A stretch of DNA of 64,000 nt from Ceratothoa steindachneri (taxonomy: Eukaryota > Arthropoda > Malacostraca > Isopoda > Cymothoidae): positions 130,607,120-130,671,119 of the forward strand of contig OZ018321.1 of NCBI GenBank assembly GCA_963969495.1, written 5' to 3'. How positions within the stretch are numbered: position 1 is the stretch's first letter; each line of letters begins with the position of its first letter. This document shows positions 34,876 through 46,746 of the stretch, one piece after another. A program made the translations under genes and the position numbers. The notes beneath the pieces were generated by a model. It was not told the DNA's origin. It did no database searches and saw only the letters and a program-made list of their open reading frames with translations.

Positions 34876-35516
34876 ATCGTTCGGCAAATGAAAATTGAGT
34901 TGAATTTACAAAGAATGATATTGTATGAGCCGTACGAGGCACAATAATTACCCGAGAGGGATCGAGAGGAGACTATGAAGTGAGTCTTGCGGTTGGAGAC
35001 CGTCACGCCTCTTCAACGATGAAAAGGAAAATGTAATGGCTTACGATTTTTCTGGAGGAGGCTTCGAGTAGTTCCTCTGGGAAGCGTAGCTAAGCGCGTT
35101 ATTCTTGACTGAGTCCTTCGTTTTGACCTCTGTCGTTCCGAATAATGGTTTCTGCCTGCGAGCCTTTAAGGTTCCAGGATGTCTCTCGAGAAGTGCGCGT
35201 CGTCCTAGGATGATTCCAATGACCTCTCAAGATGCTGCGTGAGTACTGCGTGAAAGCGGCGTGGAAACAGCTCGCGTCCGGAATACCTCTGATAATACTC
35301 ATTTGATCATTCCCGGGAATATATACGACTCCGCCGGAAGCTCTTTTGTTTGCCGACAGAATCGATCCCGACTCTGTCCCAAAGACGGCGGTGATAGTTT
35401 TAGCGCCATATTGCTAAATGGTGTCCCGGCTCCAGTTTGGCTTCGATATCGCTCCAGAAGTTTACCGAAAGGTTCCGATGTAATGTTCTTCGTCCGTTAG
35501 ATACTCTTTTTTTTTT
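34668..35516. mobile_element. Unclassified insertion in LINE ORF1
   Basis: This DNA separates two parts of LINE copy D ORF1 that are adjacent in copy C (29180-29200). It holds no recognisable protein. On the minus strand, TATATATTCCCGGGAATG (about 35307-35324) looks like a core promoter, and the left part is AT-rich with AATAAAG near the LINE junction. Part of it is included in the tandem duplication. A solo LTR would fit the size and promoter, but I could not define matching ends or a target duplication. Confidence 0.45.
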
Positions 35517-35589
35517 CTCAAAGACCAAAATTTCAAGTGCACAGACTGGAGCCACGATTACGTCGCGGCCCCTAATTAAGAGATTACCT

Positions 35590-36662
35590 GGCGTTTTCGA
35601 GCCCGCTGGCTTCAAGCGCTTTCTGATTATTCGCTCCACTGATGACAGCATGTTTGCCAAGGGCAACATGAGAGAAATAGCTAGAGTAATTGGTAGAGAG
35701 CCGAAGGTGACCCGTTTCTCGGACGGGAGCCTTCTTGACGAATGCGTCTAATCCCTCTCAGGCGGCCATGATTAACGTGCCCTTTCGGACACTTGATCGC
35801 ACGCCGATGAGTGTGACGCCGCACTCTACCATGGAGCTGTCAAAGTCAAACGTGTAATGAGAAAACAGGGAAAGGCCTCGAGACCAACCCCTACACTCAT
35901 CGTGACAAGCTCCCTGAGTCGGTGCGTGCCGGCTGGTTTCGCTACCGCGTGAAGTCATTCATGCTATGCCGCGGAGGTGCTACTACTGCCACCGCTTCGG
36001 CCATTCGAATTGCTCCTGTAGACTTACAAAGTCGGCGTTACCCGAAGTTTGTGTAAGTTGCTCCAAGGACGCGCACGATAATTCCAAATCGTGTGTGGCC
36101 AAGTGTGTCAATTTCGGAGAGCCGCACACCGCTTCTTCGAAGCAATGTGGTGCGTATCTCCTTGAGAAGGAAATCCTGGCCATTCAGGCCCAGGATCGTC
36201 TCTCATTTCGCGAGGCTAAGGACTTGGTCCTGGCGCGCCCCGCGCTGCCTGGGACGTCTTATTACCTCAATATTAAAAATGACACCCTCTGCCCCTGGCC
36301 CGTCCAGGCCTACGAGCAAGGTCGTTTCCGCGACCATTCGGAACCCTTCTGCGGGTTCGACCCACCCCGGGTGCTTCCCTGGTACAGTTGGCGGCCTAAA
36401 GGTTTCATATCTAGCCCCAGCTAAATCGAGGGGTCACTCTCCTTCCCCCAGCGTGACCGTTTTCCTTAAGGTGAAACGGCCGCGCGCCTCCCCCGAGTCG
36501 TTAGACTCACAGGAGGCAACACCCCTAAAGTTGGTCGTGAGGCCATCTTTCGGGGTCCTAAAGTTGAACCCCGAAAGGAGGACATCACTAAAGAAGCTTC
36601 GCCTCAAGCCCACACCTAAGGGTAGGCTGGGTGACTCGAGGACGGTGGATCCTCCAAAATAG
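35590..36662 (+). pseudogene. LINE ORF1 (CCHC), copy D
   Basis: Frame 35437-35751 gives RLPGVFEPAGFKRFLIIRST, then EIARVIGREPKVTRFSDGSL. Frame 35966-36424 gives RRCYYCHRFGHSNCSCRL (CX2CX4HX4C) and CVSC with KCVNFGEPHTASSKQCGAYL. In the last knuckle Cys is replaced by Phe (CVNF versus CVNC in copy B), so one zinc ligand is lost. A basic Pro/Ser-rich tail runs to 36662. A deletion of about 100 bp near 35835 removes the segment before the knuckles seen in copy B (13205-13320). Confidence 0.78.
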
Positions 36663-36869
36663 GGCCCCCCCCACCTGCTTAAGTTTTCGAGGCCTAGGAA
36701 GGAAAAGACTCATGGCAAGACCAACCTGCTTCGATAAGTCCTCGAAGGCGACAGCGCATTGTCCGACCTACAGCGCCCGGAGTTCTGCCATCCGGAAGCG
36801 TACGGCCATTCCCGTGAGGGTCTTCTGTTCGAAGAGGTCCCTTCCGCATCTCCTTCGAGCTAGGCTTGG

Positions 36870-37570
36870 ACGGCATATTCCTTCAATGGAATTGCCGTGG
36901 ACACCCGGCCAACTAGGAGGAGCTGCAGAGGCTCGTCTCCTGCCGATTTCCCTAAACTATCTTTTTGCAGGAGAGTATGCTGGGCGCATGCCCCCTGCCC
37001 ACTCTCCCGGGTATAAGGGTTCATCGACCCCACCACCACGGGATGGGGGCCGGGCGTGATGATGCGTGATTTACACCCGGCATGATGTCTCCGTTCTTCT
37101 CTTCGCCTTAGATACCTCCTTTCAGGCAGTAGCTGTGCAGCTGCACCTGGATAGGAGGTATACTGTTATTTCCGTGTACATTCCACCGTCAGCCGACTTG
37201 AAGGCAGGGGGCTTCCGCCGCGTCGTGGCTTCGTTGCCGATGCCCTTTCTCTCGTTCGAAGATCTGAACGGTGGAGACTACTCGATTAATCCCAGGGGTC
37301 AAGTCCTTGCCGAACTGATCGACGAATTGGAGATAGGTGTCCTAAATGTGGATCAGTTTACGCCTCACTCCCCGAAAACGCTTCATTTTCCTGCATCGAT
37401 CTATCTTTGTGCTGTCCGGATGCACAGCCTGATTTTGGGTGAGGGGTGGTCGATGACCTCCATGGTAGTGATCACTTTCCTATTCAAATATCATTTTCTG
37501 GGCGCTGTTTCCCGAGAGCCCGCCCCGGCGGTGCTTGGCGCGGTTTTCCGCATTTCACGAAATGACTGAT
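36870..37570 (+). pseudogene. LINE endonuclease, degenerate (copy D)
   Basis: It begins with the conserved CATATTCCTTCAATGGAATT (36872), i.e. IFLQWNC. The 37066-37569 frame gives IYTRHDVSVLLFALDTSFQ and RRYTVISVYIPPSAD. The LLGDLN motif has become SFEDLNGG, losing the Gly and the following segment, and the SDH motif is out of frame, so the enzyme is dead. Confidence 0.75.
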
Positions 37571-38085
37571 TTTTATGTCTAGGTCGAGGAGTTTAGGTCG
37601 GTTGATGAGGCCGTAGAGCTCTTCTACGGCAACATTATGGCCGTGGGCCTAACTACTATTTATAGATAGTCTTGCCATTTTGCACGCCGACCTTTCCCGT
37701 GGTGCACAGCCGAGTGTGAGTGTGAACCAGTCAACAACAGGTTTACTTTGAGTGAGTTGCGTTCCGCTCTCGCTTTGTGCGCGGACACCGCCCCTGGTCC
37801 AAACTATGTCCCGTACGCCATGCTTCGACACCTGGGTCAGCGAGGCATGGCTTTTCTCTTAGATTTGTTCATCAGGATCTAGGTACAAGGTTTCCCAGAT
37901 TCCTGGCAAATCGCTACTGTGCTCGCTTTTCGCAAACCGGGGATAGATCACTCTACCCCGGCCGGTTTCCGCTCAATCTCTAACCTCCTTTGTTTACAAG
38001 TTGATGGAGAAATTGGTAAATGTTAGATTAGCCTTTTTTCTGGCCAGCGGAGGCCATCTGTCTTCTGCACAGTGCTGCTTCCGCA

Positions 38086-38395
38086 AGTCATCGCTTCATT
38101 CAAACAAAGTTGCTGCAGCTGAATTAAAACTTTGTGCGTTTGTTGCTGAGCACAAATTACCCATATTTATTTGGGATCATTTACCAGGACTGGTCGCTAA
38201 TGTCTGCGAAGATTCTTCAATTAGCAAAGATATTAAATGTGGCCGAACTAAAGGTACTTGTGTTTTACGTGCAGTCCTTGGTAAGTATTATTTAAATGAG
38301 CTCATTTTAACATTAAACAAGACAAAATGTCGTTGGTTATCGAACAAACTGATGTTTCCATAACTAAACAACTTGTTCTGTTAACCAGATACTAG
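38086..38395 (+). pseudogene. hAT/ZBED-type transposase fragment
   Basis: The frame reads NKVAAAELKLCAFVAEHKLP, FIWDHLPGLVANVCEDSSIS, KDIKCGRTKGTCVLRAVLGK and LILTLNKTKCRW. This matches the N-terminal part of BED-zinc-finger hAT transposases (AAEIKLAxFIAEHNLP, CxRTKxTxLxxxVLG). It is wedged between truncated LINE copy D and a CR1-like fragment. No terminal repeats are visible, and it stops before the catalytic region. Confidence 0.68.
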
Positions 38396-38399
38396 GAAC

Positions 38400-38890
38400 T
38401 TGATGTGCAACCAAACTGATTCCCTCTATCAAAAATAAAAGTTATGAAGATAGACTAAGGGAATTAGATCTGTTCTCGCTGGAAACCCGTAGACTGCGTG
38501 GTCAGCTCATCGAAGTTTTCAAAATACTTGGAGGGTTCGACAATGTTGACTAGAAGGATATTTTGACACTTGTTGAGAGCAGAACAAGAAATCACGGCTT
38601 TAAACTTGAACTGAAGCGTTACAACCACGATCTGTGTGGAAAATCTTTCACGTACAGTATTTGCGGTAGTTGAACGCACTTCCAGTGGAAGTTGTCAATA
38701 GCGAATCTGTTGACCAGTTCAAGTCAAGACTAGACAGGTTCTTGAAAAGTGGCCGTTTAAGGACGTAGAGCATTTGAGCAGAGATGTGCCCGCTCGAGTG
38801 CTAGTCCAAAGGTACCCTCATTGAATGAACCGTAAGGTCTTCTAGGGTACTTTCTTTCCTTGTTACTCTGTCTGCGTGTATGTGTATGTA
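38400..38890 (+). mobile_element. CR1-like LINE 3' fragment
   Basis: Matches 5396-5860: ACCAAACTGATTCCCTCTAT, then CTGGAAACCCGTAGACTGCG, TGTTGACCAGTTCAAGTCAA and CGTAAGGTCT in the 3'UTR. It ends in a short TGTATGTATG run. It encodes only the last third of the CR1-like protein, with stops. It directly precedes another truncated copy of the same family. Confidence 0.85.
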
Positions 38891-38892
38891 TG

Positions 38893-40600
38893 TATGTCAT
38901 GTCCAGCCAACGGGTCCCTACTGGGGGGGGGGGGAAAGCTGAAGAATATGGATTTCACCGAAGGAGAAATAAAAAAGAGGATCAGTGACCTAATGACGAA
39001 TAAGTAACCTGACCGGAATTGGTTTCTACCTAAAGTGTTGAAAGAAGTGCGCGATCAAGTGTCACGACACCTGAGCGCAATCTTCAACATGTCAATCCGG
39101 ACCGAATGCGTTCCTAGAGACTGGCGTGAAGCGGAGGTGACTCCTATCTTCATGAAAGGAGACCGTAGCCAACCGTCGAACTACCGACCTATCAGTCTGA
39201 CTTCGATAGTCGGTAAACTCATGGACAGCATCATGGTGGACAAAATGACGTCGCATTTAGGGTCAAAGCTGCTACTGAGGAGTTTCCCAGCACGGCTTCC
39301 GAAGGCAACGGTCATGCCTGACGAACCTTATGGAATTCTTCCACTTCGTCTTCAGTGAGCACGATCGGGACAAGGCGGTGGATGTGGTCTACTTAGACTT
39401 TCAGAAAGCCTTTGATAAGGTATCACACCGCCGCCTTCTCCGGAAAGTGCGAGCGCTGGGCATAGAAGAAAAAGTAGCCGGCTGGATAGAGAACTGGCTA
39501 AGTGGCAGACGGCAAGGGTGGTGGTGAATGGACAGTCTTCTGAGTGCGTGCCCGTTAATAGCGGAGTGCCTCAAGGTTCTGTCCTGGGACCACTACTATT
39601 CATCATCTACGTCAACGACCTTAACGGTGACATGGTTGCCAAGATTTCTAAATTTGCCGACGATACCAAGCTTGGTATGAACGTTGCAAATGATGGAAAT
39701 ACTGCCCGCCTGCAAGATGATCTTCGGCAGATTGGGGAGTGGTCTGATATGTGGCAAATGCCTTTCAAAGTAAACAAAGTCAAAGTGATGCATATCGGCC
39801 ACCGAAACCCCAAATCTCAGTTCATCCTTAAGGGCACTGCTCTTGAATCGAGTGACACTGAGAAGGACTTGGGTGTAACTATCGCCAGTGACCTTAAGTT
39901 CTCGAAACAGTGTATTAAGGTGGAGAAGAAAGCCCAAAGGATGTTAGGGTATATAAAGCGACAGTTTGGATATCGGAACAAGGAGATTGTACTGTGTTTG
40001 TACAACTCCCTCGTCCGACCGCACCTGGAGTATGCCGTGCAATTTTGGAGTCCTTCATTTAGAAAGGACATCGCGAGATTGGAACGCGTGCAAGCCAGGG
40101 CAACCAAACTGATTCCCTCTATCAGACATAAAAGTTATGAAGATAAATTAAGGAAATTAGATATGTTCTCGCTGGAGACACGGAGACTACGTGGTCAGCT
40201 TATAGAAGTGTTTAAAATACTTCGAGGCTTCGACAGACTGGACTACGGGGATATTTTCCAGCTCAGCGAGGGGAGAACAAGAAATCACAGCTACAAACTT
40301 GAACTGAAGCGATACCACCGTGATCTGTGTGGGAAATTCTTCACATACAGTATCTGTGGTAGTTGGAACGCACTTCCGACAGAAGTTGTCAACAGTGAAT
40401 CTGTTGACCAGTTCAAGTCGAAACTAGATAAAGTCTTGCGAAATCACCGTTAAGATCGTCGCGAGTGATCCTCGAGGTTGCCAACGGACACCTTCGAAGA
40501 TTGCTCCCAAAGTACCCTCCTTGTATGGACCTTAAGGTCTTCTAGGATACTTATTTTCCTTGTATCTCCTTGTAGCTCTCTCTCTCTCTCTTTTTTCTTC
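38893..40600 (+). mobile_element. CR1-like LINE copy 2, 5'-truncated
   Basis: It starts at CCAGCCAACGGGTCCCTACT (compare 4197) and runs to a CT-rich tail near 40600. Frames 39035-39358, 39330-39527 and 39518-40453 together give an RT like that at 4158: [54 protein letters not shown] and SICGSWNALPTEVV. Two one-base shifts (near 39290 and 39513) break it, and they restore the starting frame. A G-run at 38921-38933 replaces a shorter run in copy 1. It differs enough from copy 1 that they are separate insertions. Confidence 0.87.
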
Positions 40601-40739
40601 TTTTTTCTTTTTTTTTTTGCAACTTAACTTCGCCTGAAATATATCGAAATAGGGTGATCCCACTCAAGAATTGTATCCACTTGGGGTGTTTGTGTCATAT
40701 CCACTTGGAAACGATTGACCACTCTACAACTCTATTTTT

Positions 40740-41950
40740 TTTGCACTATTGGGTGGCTACAGTTTAAAAAACACAGTCTTGCCTGCTGGGATACACTGGC
40801 TGCCAGTCAAGTTGAATTTGCTTATGGATGAAGTAGTAGTTTGTGTGGTTTCTTTAATGGCCTTGTCTGCTTTCTCGCTCTCGGAGATTCTGACATGTCC
40901 TGGACACCAGCAGAAACTTATATGGTGGGGGAGTTTGCCAAGATTTGCAATGATCGCTGTTGAAGTTGGATGTCCCATCTTTGTGAATTTTAGCAGCGTT
41001 AGCGCACTGCTGAAGTCAGAAAAAAAAACTTAGCTGGGGGGAATATATTAGAGTAGCTTCAGTGGCAAGAAAAATGGGCAGCAGATATGTCGATAGTACA
41101 GAGGCATTTTGGGTTAAGTACACAAAACGTGCGTTGGGGAAAGATGAATGCGCAGGTTATGCCTTCCGTGGACTTTGAGCTGTCTGTGTATATTTCGGCA
41201 TCATTTTGGTGCATCTTTTGTGATACAAGAATGCCTGTGCCACAACTGACTCGTGGAGGGCGGGGTCTAGTTTGGGAGAGAGCTGCAAGGAGGCAAGCAT
41301 CTGGGTTGGGTAGCGGACAAAGTGGTTTGTAGGGACATTTTCTTTTACGATACCAGGGTGGGAAATGCAGTGTTTCGAAGGAAGAATTCTTGGGGTATTA
41401 GTGTAATAGGTTCTAGATTGTAAAGCTTGTGGTGAGGTACTATTTATTTTGAAGGATTCAGCGGAGTTTCTGCTTCTCATATAGAGCAGAAGGCTGTATT
41501 CTTCTATACGATATCAAAGGTGAACGAATCCTGTGTCTGCGTAAAGGAGGTTGTTGGGTAGACTTAAATGCGCCTGTAACTAGTCAGTGTTTGATCGTGC
41601 AGAGGAGCTAAGCGGTTGAGATGATTTAGGTGCTACGGCATATATGTAAAGGCTTCCGTAGTCTAGCTTAGAGAGTAGAAGAGATTTGTGAGGATGGAGT
41701 AGAGTTTTTCTGTCTACTTTCCAGTGTAGATTGGAGAAGTTAGTAGCGTGATTATTGGAATGCTGCGCTTTATTAAAATCCATAATATGAGATTTCCAAC
41801 TCATTCGGCTGTCGAATGCGAGTCCTAAGAATTTAGCCTGTTTTTTTAAAGTGATTTCACCTGCGCCGATTTTAAGATTAATATTCAAGGTTATGGTTAT
41901 ATATTTTTCAGGTGAAATTGTGACTCCCTTTTCTGCTATATTACAGTTGG
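40740..41950 (-). pseudogene. Degenerate RT-RNase H LINE fragment, minus strand
   Basis: On the minus strand, 41888-41580 gives GAGEITLKKQAKFLGLAFDS, RMSWKSHI, then LLLSKLDYGSLYIYAVAPKS, an RT thumb. The 41480-41157 frame gives a linker, and 40978-40757 gives LPHHISFCWCPGHVRISESE, the last block of RNase H (WVPGHVGI). The RT core is lost and the first RNase H motifs are not readable. It belongs to an RNase H-bearing LINE family distinct from copies A-G. Confidence 0.66.
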
Positions 41951-42116
41951 GCTGGTTCTTGCAAACCAGATAGCAAAATCAAACAAGCAAATGGAGCATC
42001 GTATTGACGGGTGTAAATTTAATGCTAGGTTGTTGACAGTGATGGTAAACCGTGTTGTACTTGATACAGTGTCTTGAGGTACTCATTCATATTGTTCCTA
42101 GAGCCTGGCTCTTGTT

Positions 42117-42143
42117 CCAGGAGCAGATGTCATCTGCTCCTGG
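42117..42143. repeat. Perfect 27-bp palindrome
   Basis: CCAGGAGCAGATG and CATCTGCTCCTGG flank a single T at 42130. It lies just 5' of a LINE C-terminal fragment; no role is evident. Confidence 0.85.
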
Positions 42144-42189
42144 AGAGCAATGCAGCATCAACAGTGGAAAAGAAATGTACCTGCCCACC

Positions 42190-42450
42190 TCTTAGAAATA
42201 AAAGAAAATACCAAACACTGACAATCTTCAAGAAAAATCAGAAGGTTGGAAATGGTTCTAGGCCGCCTACGACTAGGAAACACTAGATACACCCACTGCT
42301 TTAGGTTTTCAAACTCCTCCACCTCAATGCAACCTATGCCACACATAGATAACGATTAAACACCTATTACTTAGATGCCCCAAACTCAATAAAGAAACCA
42401 ATATCTCAGAGCCAAGAACACACTACGCAACTTCTTTTAAAATGACCCCA
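42190..42450 (+). pseudogene. LINE C-terminal remnant
   Basis: With frame shifts, the translation gives RLRLGNTRYTHCFRFSNS and, further on, IKHLLLRCPK, recalling the RLRxGHTRxTH...xxHILxxC C-terminal region of RNase H-bearing LINEs. Heavily decayed. Confidence 0.45.
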
Positions 42451-42559
42451 GCAAAGTCGATACATTATTATAATAGCTTAAAGATACTGATCTATTCAAT
42501 AAAATATTATCCTTAAAAAAGGACCAGTTCTGTATAGACCCACGCAAGGGTGAAAGAAA

Positions 42560-43340
42560 GCTTTAAAGCTATTAAAAAACAAACGCCGCTTAGTACGGGA
42601 GATCACACGAGATGCCCCGTTCGAAAAGCAGATTGTGATTTATAGTGACTCATAGAGTGCACTCAAAGCACTGGAACTCAGCAAACTCGTCTTACCAGTA
42701 TCCATGATGCCTCATCTACTACTGCGAACCTGTAGGATGTTGAGAATTGTCCTCTGTTGGGCTCCTTGACACACTTAGGGATTACGGAAAATGGGCGTGC
42801 TGATGAGGACGCCGAAAAGACTGCGAGGACTGGGCAACTGGAACAGCGTTTCGCTCTTTCCCACTCTGACTACATGGGAACAATCAGATCAACCCTTCTT
42901 CGGGCTGCATGGCAAAGGAGATGGGAGACGGCCGTCAGGAATTTAAAGTTCTGGGCCATTACGCCGCGTATTTTCCTCCTAGTGCCTCGACGACGGTTTT
43001 AAGTCAATTTCTGTTTCCTCCGAATCGGACACATTCGCAGAATAGAGCGCTCCCCTGAACTTTACTCTGACGTTTGCTCCCCCGCCCCCCAATGTGGAGC
43101 ACATCTTCAGGCTCCGGAGGGAGTGGGCCTCCCTCCGGCACCTGATCATGCTTTTGTTTTGTTTTTCTATTTTTTCTTTTTGTTCCTTTTGATATAGGAT
43201 AATAATCATTTTTAATGATTTTTGTTTTGGCCGTCCTGCTCTTGTTGTCAATCGCCAGGATAGAACTTGAGATCCCCGGTAGAGTTCATCAAAGCTACCT
43301 GCTTTCGGGTACTACCCTGAGCCAGGCTTATATCATCATC
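42560..43340 (+). pseudogene. I-like LINE RNase H and 3' end, diverged copy
   Basis: Words matching the RNase H region of copy A include IVIYSDS-SALKALELS (about 42628) and EQRFALSHSDYMGTIRSTLL (42757-43002 frame, compare 3520-3590), then GCATGGCAAAGGAGATGGG. The C-terminal VSSESDTFAE-like piece follows near 43015, and a CAATCGCCAGGAT stem-loop remnant lies near 43240. It is clearly more diverged than copies A or B. Confidence 0.65.
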
Positions 43341-43537
43341 CCGCCTAAAATGAGGACTATGGTGCAGCTTACATCTGAGCCCCCCTAGACTCAACGCCCG
43401 CAAGGAAGACCTGGCTCACTGAATAGACTTACATTCGGGGTTTTCTTTTTTCTGCCCGGTCGCCCTAATGAAGTTAGATCTTGAATTTTTATCATCACCA
43501 CTTCTTCTGGGAGTAATGGACGCATGATGCATTTCAG

Positions 43538-43715
43538 AGTACATTTTATTTGCGGAGATGCTGACGCAACGACCCATTGGCAAATATCACCTGCCGAATT
43601 TCCAGGATCTTTCTTCTGATGAATTGCAGTACATGGTTGACATGGCTACAGAGAGATTTGACCGGATCATTTCAGTTTTGAAGACTCTCCCTCAAGAGAT
43701 ATTGTTGATCATAAG
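43538..43715 (+). CDS. ADCK5: ADCK5-like exon d
   Basis: The acceptor is GCATTTCAG at 43529-43537; the donor is GTAAGG at 43716. The exon is 178 nt, phase 1 in and phase 2 out. With the split first codon it reads EYILFAEMLTQRPIGKYHLP, continues YMVDMATERFDRIISVLKTL and ends PQEILLII plus AG. The FAEMLTQRP and M-R-F blocks are characteristic of ADCK5 proteins. The adjacent introns hold LINE fragments on both sides (43340 and 44060), within 200-350 bp of the exon borders. Confidence 0.92.
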
Positions 43716-44059
43716 GTAAGGTCTTTAGATTTTCCATTGACATGGGATCTCTTACATTGAAACTCATAGCATTTCTTTAATTGGCTGATTAGCTATTAGT
43801 GTGCCCACTAAAAAAAAAACGCAATTGCATTTTAATAGGCTGTGATTTACATTTGGGAAGCAAGTAATTCGTACATTAAACTCGTGGACTCTATACGAGT
43901 TTAGAGGGGATTTTTTTAGGCTATGTGGCGACTGCCACCAAAGGCATAAGATGCCTTGTTCAGAGGAGGAGTAATGTCACCCTTTTTTTTCCGTCGATTG
44001 GAGCATCCCCCATATTGGCGGCTGGTTTCTGAACACCAACGTCTTTGCCTGGTCATTTC
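43716..44059. other. Intron sequence with possible LINE 3'-end trace
   Basis: TAGGCTATGTGGCGACTGCCACC at 43917-43939 resembles the reverse complement of the LINE 3' stem-loop region. The rest is unassigned. Confidence 0.35.
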
Positions 44060-44955
44060 CTGGCGCCAGTGCGTCCCCAGCTTAGCCTATTCTCCTTTTT
44101 CTGACATCCTGTCTTCTTATCCTGCTTCCTCACTTTCCCTACAACCTTTCCCACAACTTTCTCTGGTCGGCCTCTAATTTTGCAGGGTAGACACCGACCA
44201 GCTTCCTCTCACCCAACCATCCCGGATTTGGGGGGCAACGCTCCCTCACCCCTGAGCTCCAGTTTGGTGTGGTGGGATTTTAACAACCCGCCTCACCACC
44301 ACCCTCACCTTCCTACATACCCTTTCACGGTCTATCAATTTTACGCCCAACCCCAGGTTGAGCCCCCATGCCTAAGGGCTGTCTGCCCACTGAGTGGGAG
44401 GTGTTGCCCCAAATGGCGGCAGCTGGCTTTGTTGGACGCGTAATCACCTTTCGCAGAACGTGCTACTGCGTGGTGATTAGCGTTTATATCCCGTGATACT
44501 AATAGGGTCACCATGCCCGATGATGTTAATAAAAAACAACAAAAAAAAAACACCTTTCCTTTACCACCGTCCGAGTCGCCCTCGGGTAGCTCCACAGTAG
44601 AAAAGGAGCCCCATCTCCCCCTGTGCCTTGTCAGGGGACCCTCTAAATCTTTTTTTAACAGATAGTAGGCTTAGTCCTCTCCTAGACCTACGGGTGCAGA
44701 AGACGTTGGGCGAGTTCCTCTTTCCTACGGTATTCCCTCCTTTGCTTTCACAGGGACTGCCAAGAAAGCACACAGGCGGCCCAATTATGACCGCTCCCGG
44801 CTGAAGGAGTGGATCGATAGGGCCAACCTCTCTAGGGGTGCAAGGTAAAAACAGGAGCCGGAGGTCCCTGCCCCCTAACGTCCTGCACTCATGTATGCCG
44901 GTTTGCCAGCCCAAGACGAGACAAAAGGTACCTCGAATGGGATCCGTGATGTCTT

Positions 44956-44992
44956 GGGGGGGGGGGGGGTGCATGTAAACCCCCCCCCCCCC
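44956..44992. repeat. G14 / C13 hairpin
   Basis: Fourteen G (44956-44969), ten bases, then thirteen C (44980-44992). Homologous positions in copies C and D have much shorter runs. It can fold as a hairpin, or the G-run could form a quadruplex. Confidence 0.9.
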
Positions 44993-46746
44993 AATCCCCT
45001 CCTTGGTTAGACATGGTGCCTGAGGTGGCCCAGCCCCAGACGGTAGAATCTTCCATGGGGCCGAACTCGAGTTCGCCCCTGTGCAAACTTCTCCTCAGAC
45101 GACTCGGGCCTCTGAGGCCTCACAAGGAGGGGAGGGATCTCTTTTCCCGACTGGTGCTCCTGTGCCAGCCAAGACATTATCCATTTCAGAGAAGAATCTT
45201 GCTGGCCTAGGGGCTCCTTCCGACGGAGAAGAAAAGCAGGTTTATTCCTGCTGCTACTACTACTACTGCTTCGACCATACGAATTGCTCCTGTAGACGCG
45301 CAAAGTTGGGGTTACCCGAGGTCTGTGTAAGTTGCTTCAAGGCCACACACGATAAGTCCAAATCGTTTGTGGTCAATTGCGGAGAGCCGCGCTCCGCTTC
45401 TTCGTATCAAAGTGGTGCGTAGCTCCTTGACAAGAAAATCCTGGCTGTTCAGGCCCAGGATAGTCTCTCATTTCGCGAGGTTAAGGACTTGGTCTTGGCG
45501 CGCCCGGCGCTGCAGGGGACGTCATATGCCTTAATCTTAAAAAATTACACCGTGATTTGTTCCTGGCCCCTGCAGGCTAACGAGCACGGTCATTTCCGCC
45601 CCTATTCTTAACCCTTATGCGGTTTCTACCTTCCCAGGGCGCTTCCCTGGTGCAACTGAGGGCATAAAGTGTTCACACCCAGCCCCCGCGCCCACAGTGT
45701 GATCTTTTCCCGTAAGGCGAAACAGCCGCGTGCCTCTAACCAGGCCATCTTCCGGGGCTCCTACACCCACACCTAGTGCTAGGCTGGGTGGCTCGGATAC
45801 TGTGGATCCTCCCAAAGTCCTCGAAGGCGACAGCGCATATTCCGGCCAACAGCGCCCTGAGTTCTGCCTCTGGAAAGCGCACGGCCATTCCCGTGAGGAT
45901 CTCCTCTTCGAAGAGGGCACCCGCATCTCCTCCGAGCTAGGCCTGAAGGGCATATTCCTTGAATGGAATTGCCGCGGACTCCGAGCCAACTGGTTGGAGA
46001 TGCGGAGGCTCGTTTCCTCCCGTTTGCCCTTGGGTATCTTTTTGCTGGAGACCATGATGGGCGCATGTATCCTGCCCCCCCACCCCCCCCCACCCCCGAG
46101 GAATAATGGGTTTTTTTTACCCCGCCACTACGGAATGGGGGTCGGGCAGGACGATGCGCCATTTACACCCGGCATAATGTTTCCATTCTTCTCTTTGTTT
46201 GAGACACCTCCCTTCAGGCAGTAGCTGTGGAGCTGCACCTGGATATGAAGTATACTGCTATTTCTGCGTACATTCCACCACCAGCCGACTTCGACGTGGA
46301 GGGGGGACTTCCTCCTCGTTGTGGCACGATTGCCGAGGCCCTTTTTCTTGCTTGTCGATTTGAACGGTAGACACTCCTTCTAGGGAGACTATTCGATCAA
46401 TCGCAGCGGTCATGTCCTTGCTGACCTGATCGACCAGCTGGAGATATGTGTCCTAAATGGCGATGAGTTTACCCATTGATGCCCGAGAACCGCTTCACTT
46501 ATTTGTCTTAATCTATTTCTGTGGTCTCTTGATGCACAACCTGATTTTGGGTGGGGGTAGTCAATGAGCTTCATGGTAGTGATCACTTTCCCATTCAAAT
46601 AAAAATTTTCTGGGTAGTTGCCGCCTTAGAGCACGCCCCGGTGGTATTGGCGCTGGAGGGATGATCCGATTTCAGGAAATGACTGATTCCTCCGTCTCAG
46701 TCGGAGTTTAGGTCGATGGATGAGGCCGTTGGGTTCTCCGGCAACC

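Larger units (their letters stand above)
33384..38085 (+). mobile_element. I-like LINE copy D, rearranged
   Basis: The 5' leader is at 33384-33560 (CCCAGCTTAGCC and TTTCTGACACCTTGTCTTC, shared with 44068 and, on the minus strand, the right edge of the window). ORF1 N-terminal region follows to about 34180. It is then interrupted by a tandem duplication and about 1.3 kb of unrelated DNA up to 35516. ORF1 resumes at 35517-36662, the endonuclease is at 36870-37570 and RT at 37735-38085, cut in RT at the CAGTGCTGCTTCCGCAAGT point by a hAT fragment. A deletion also removes the linker and RT start near 37725. Confidence 0.8.
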
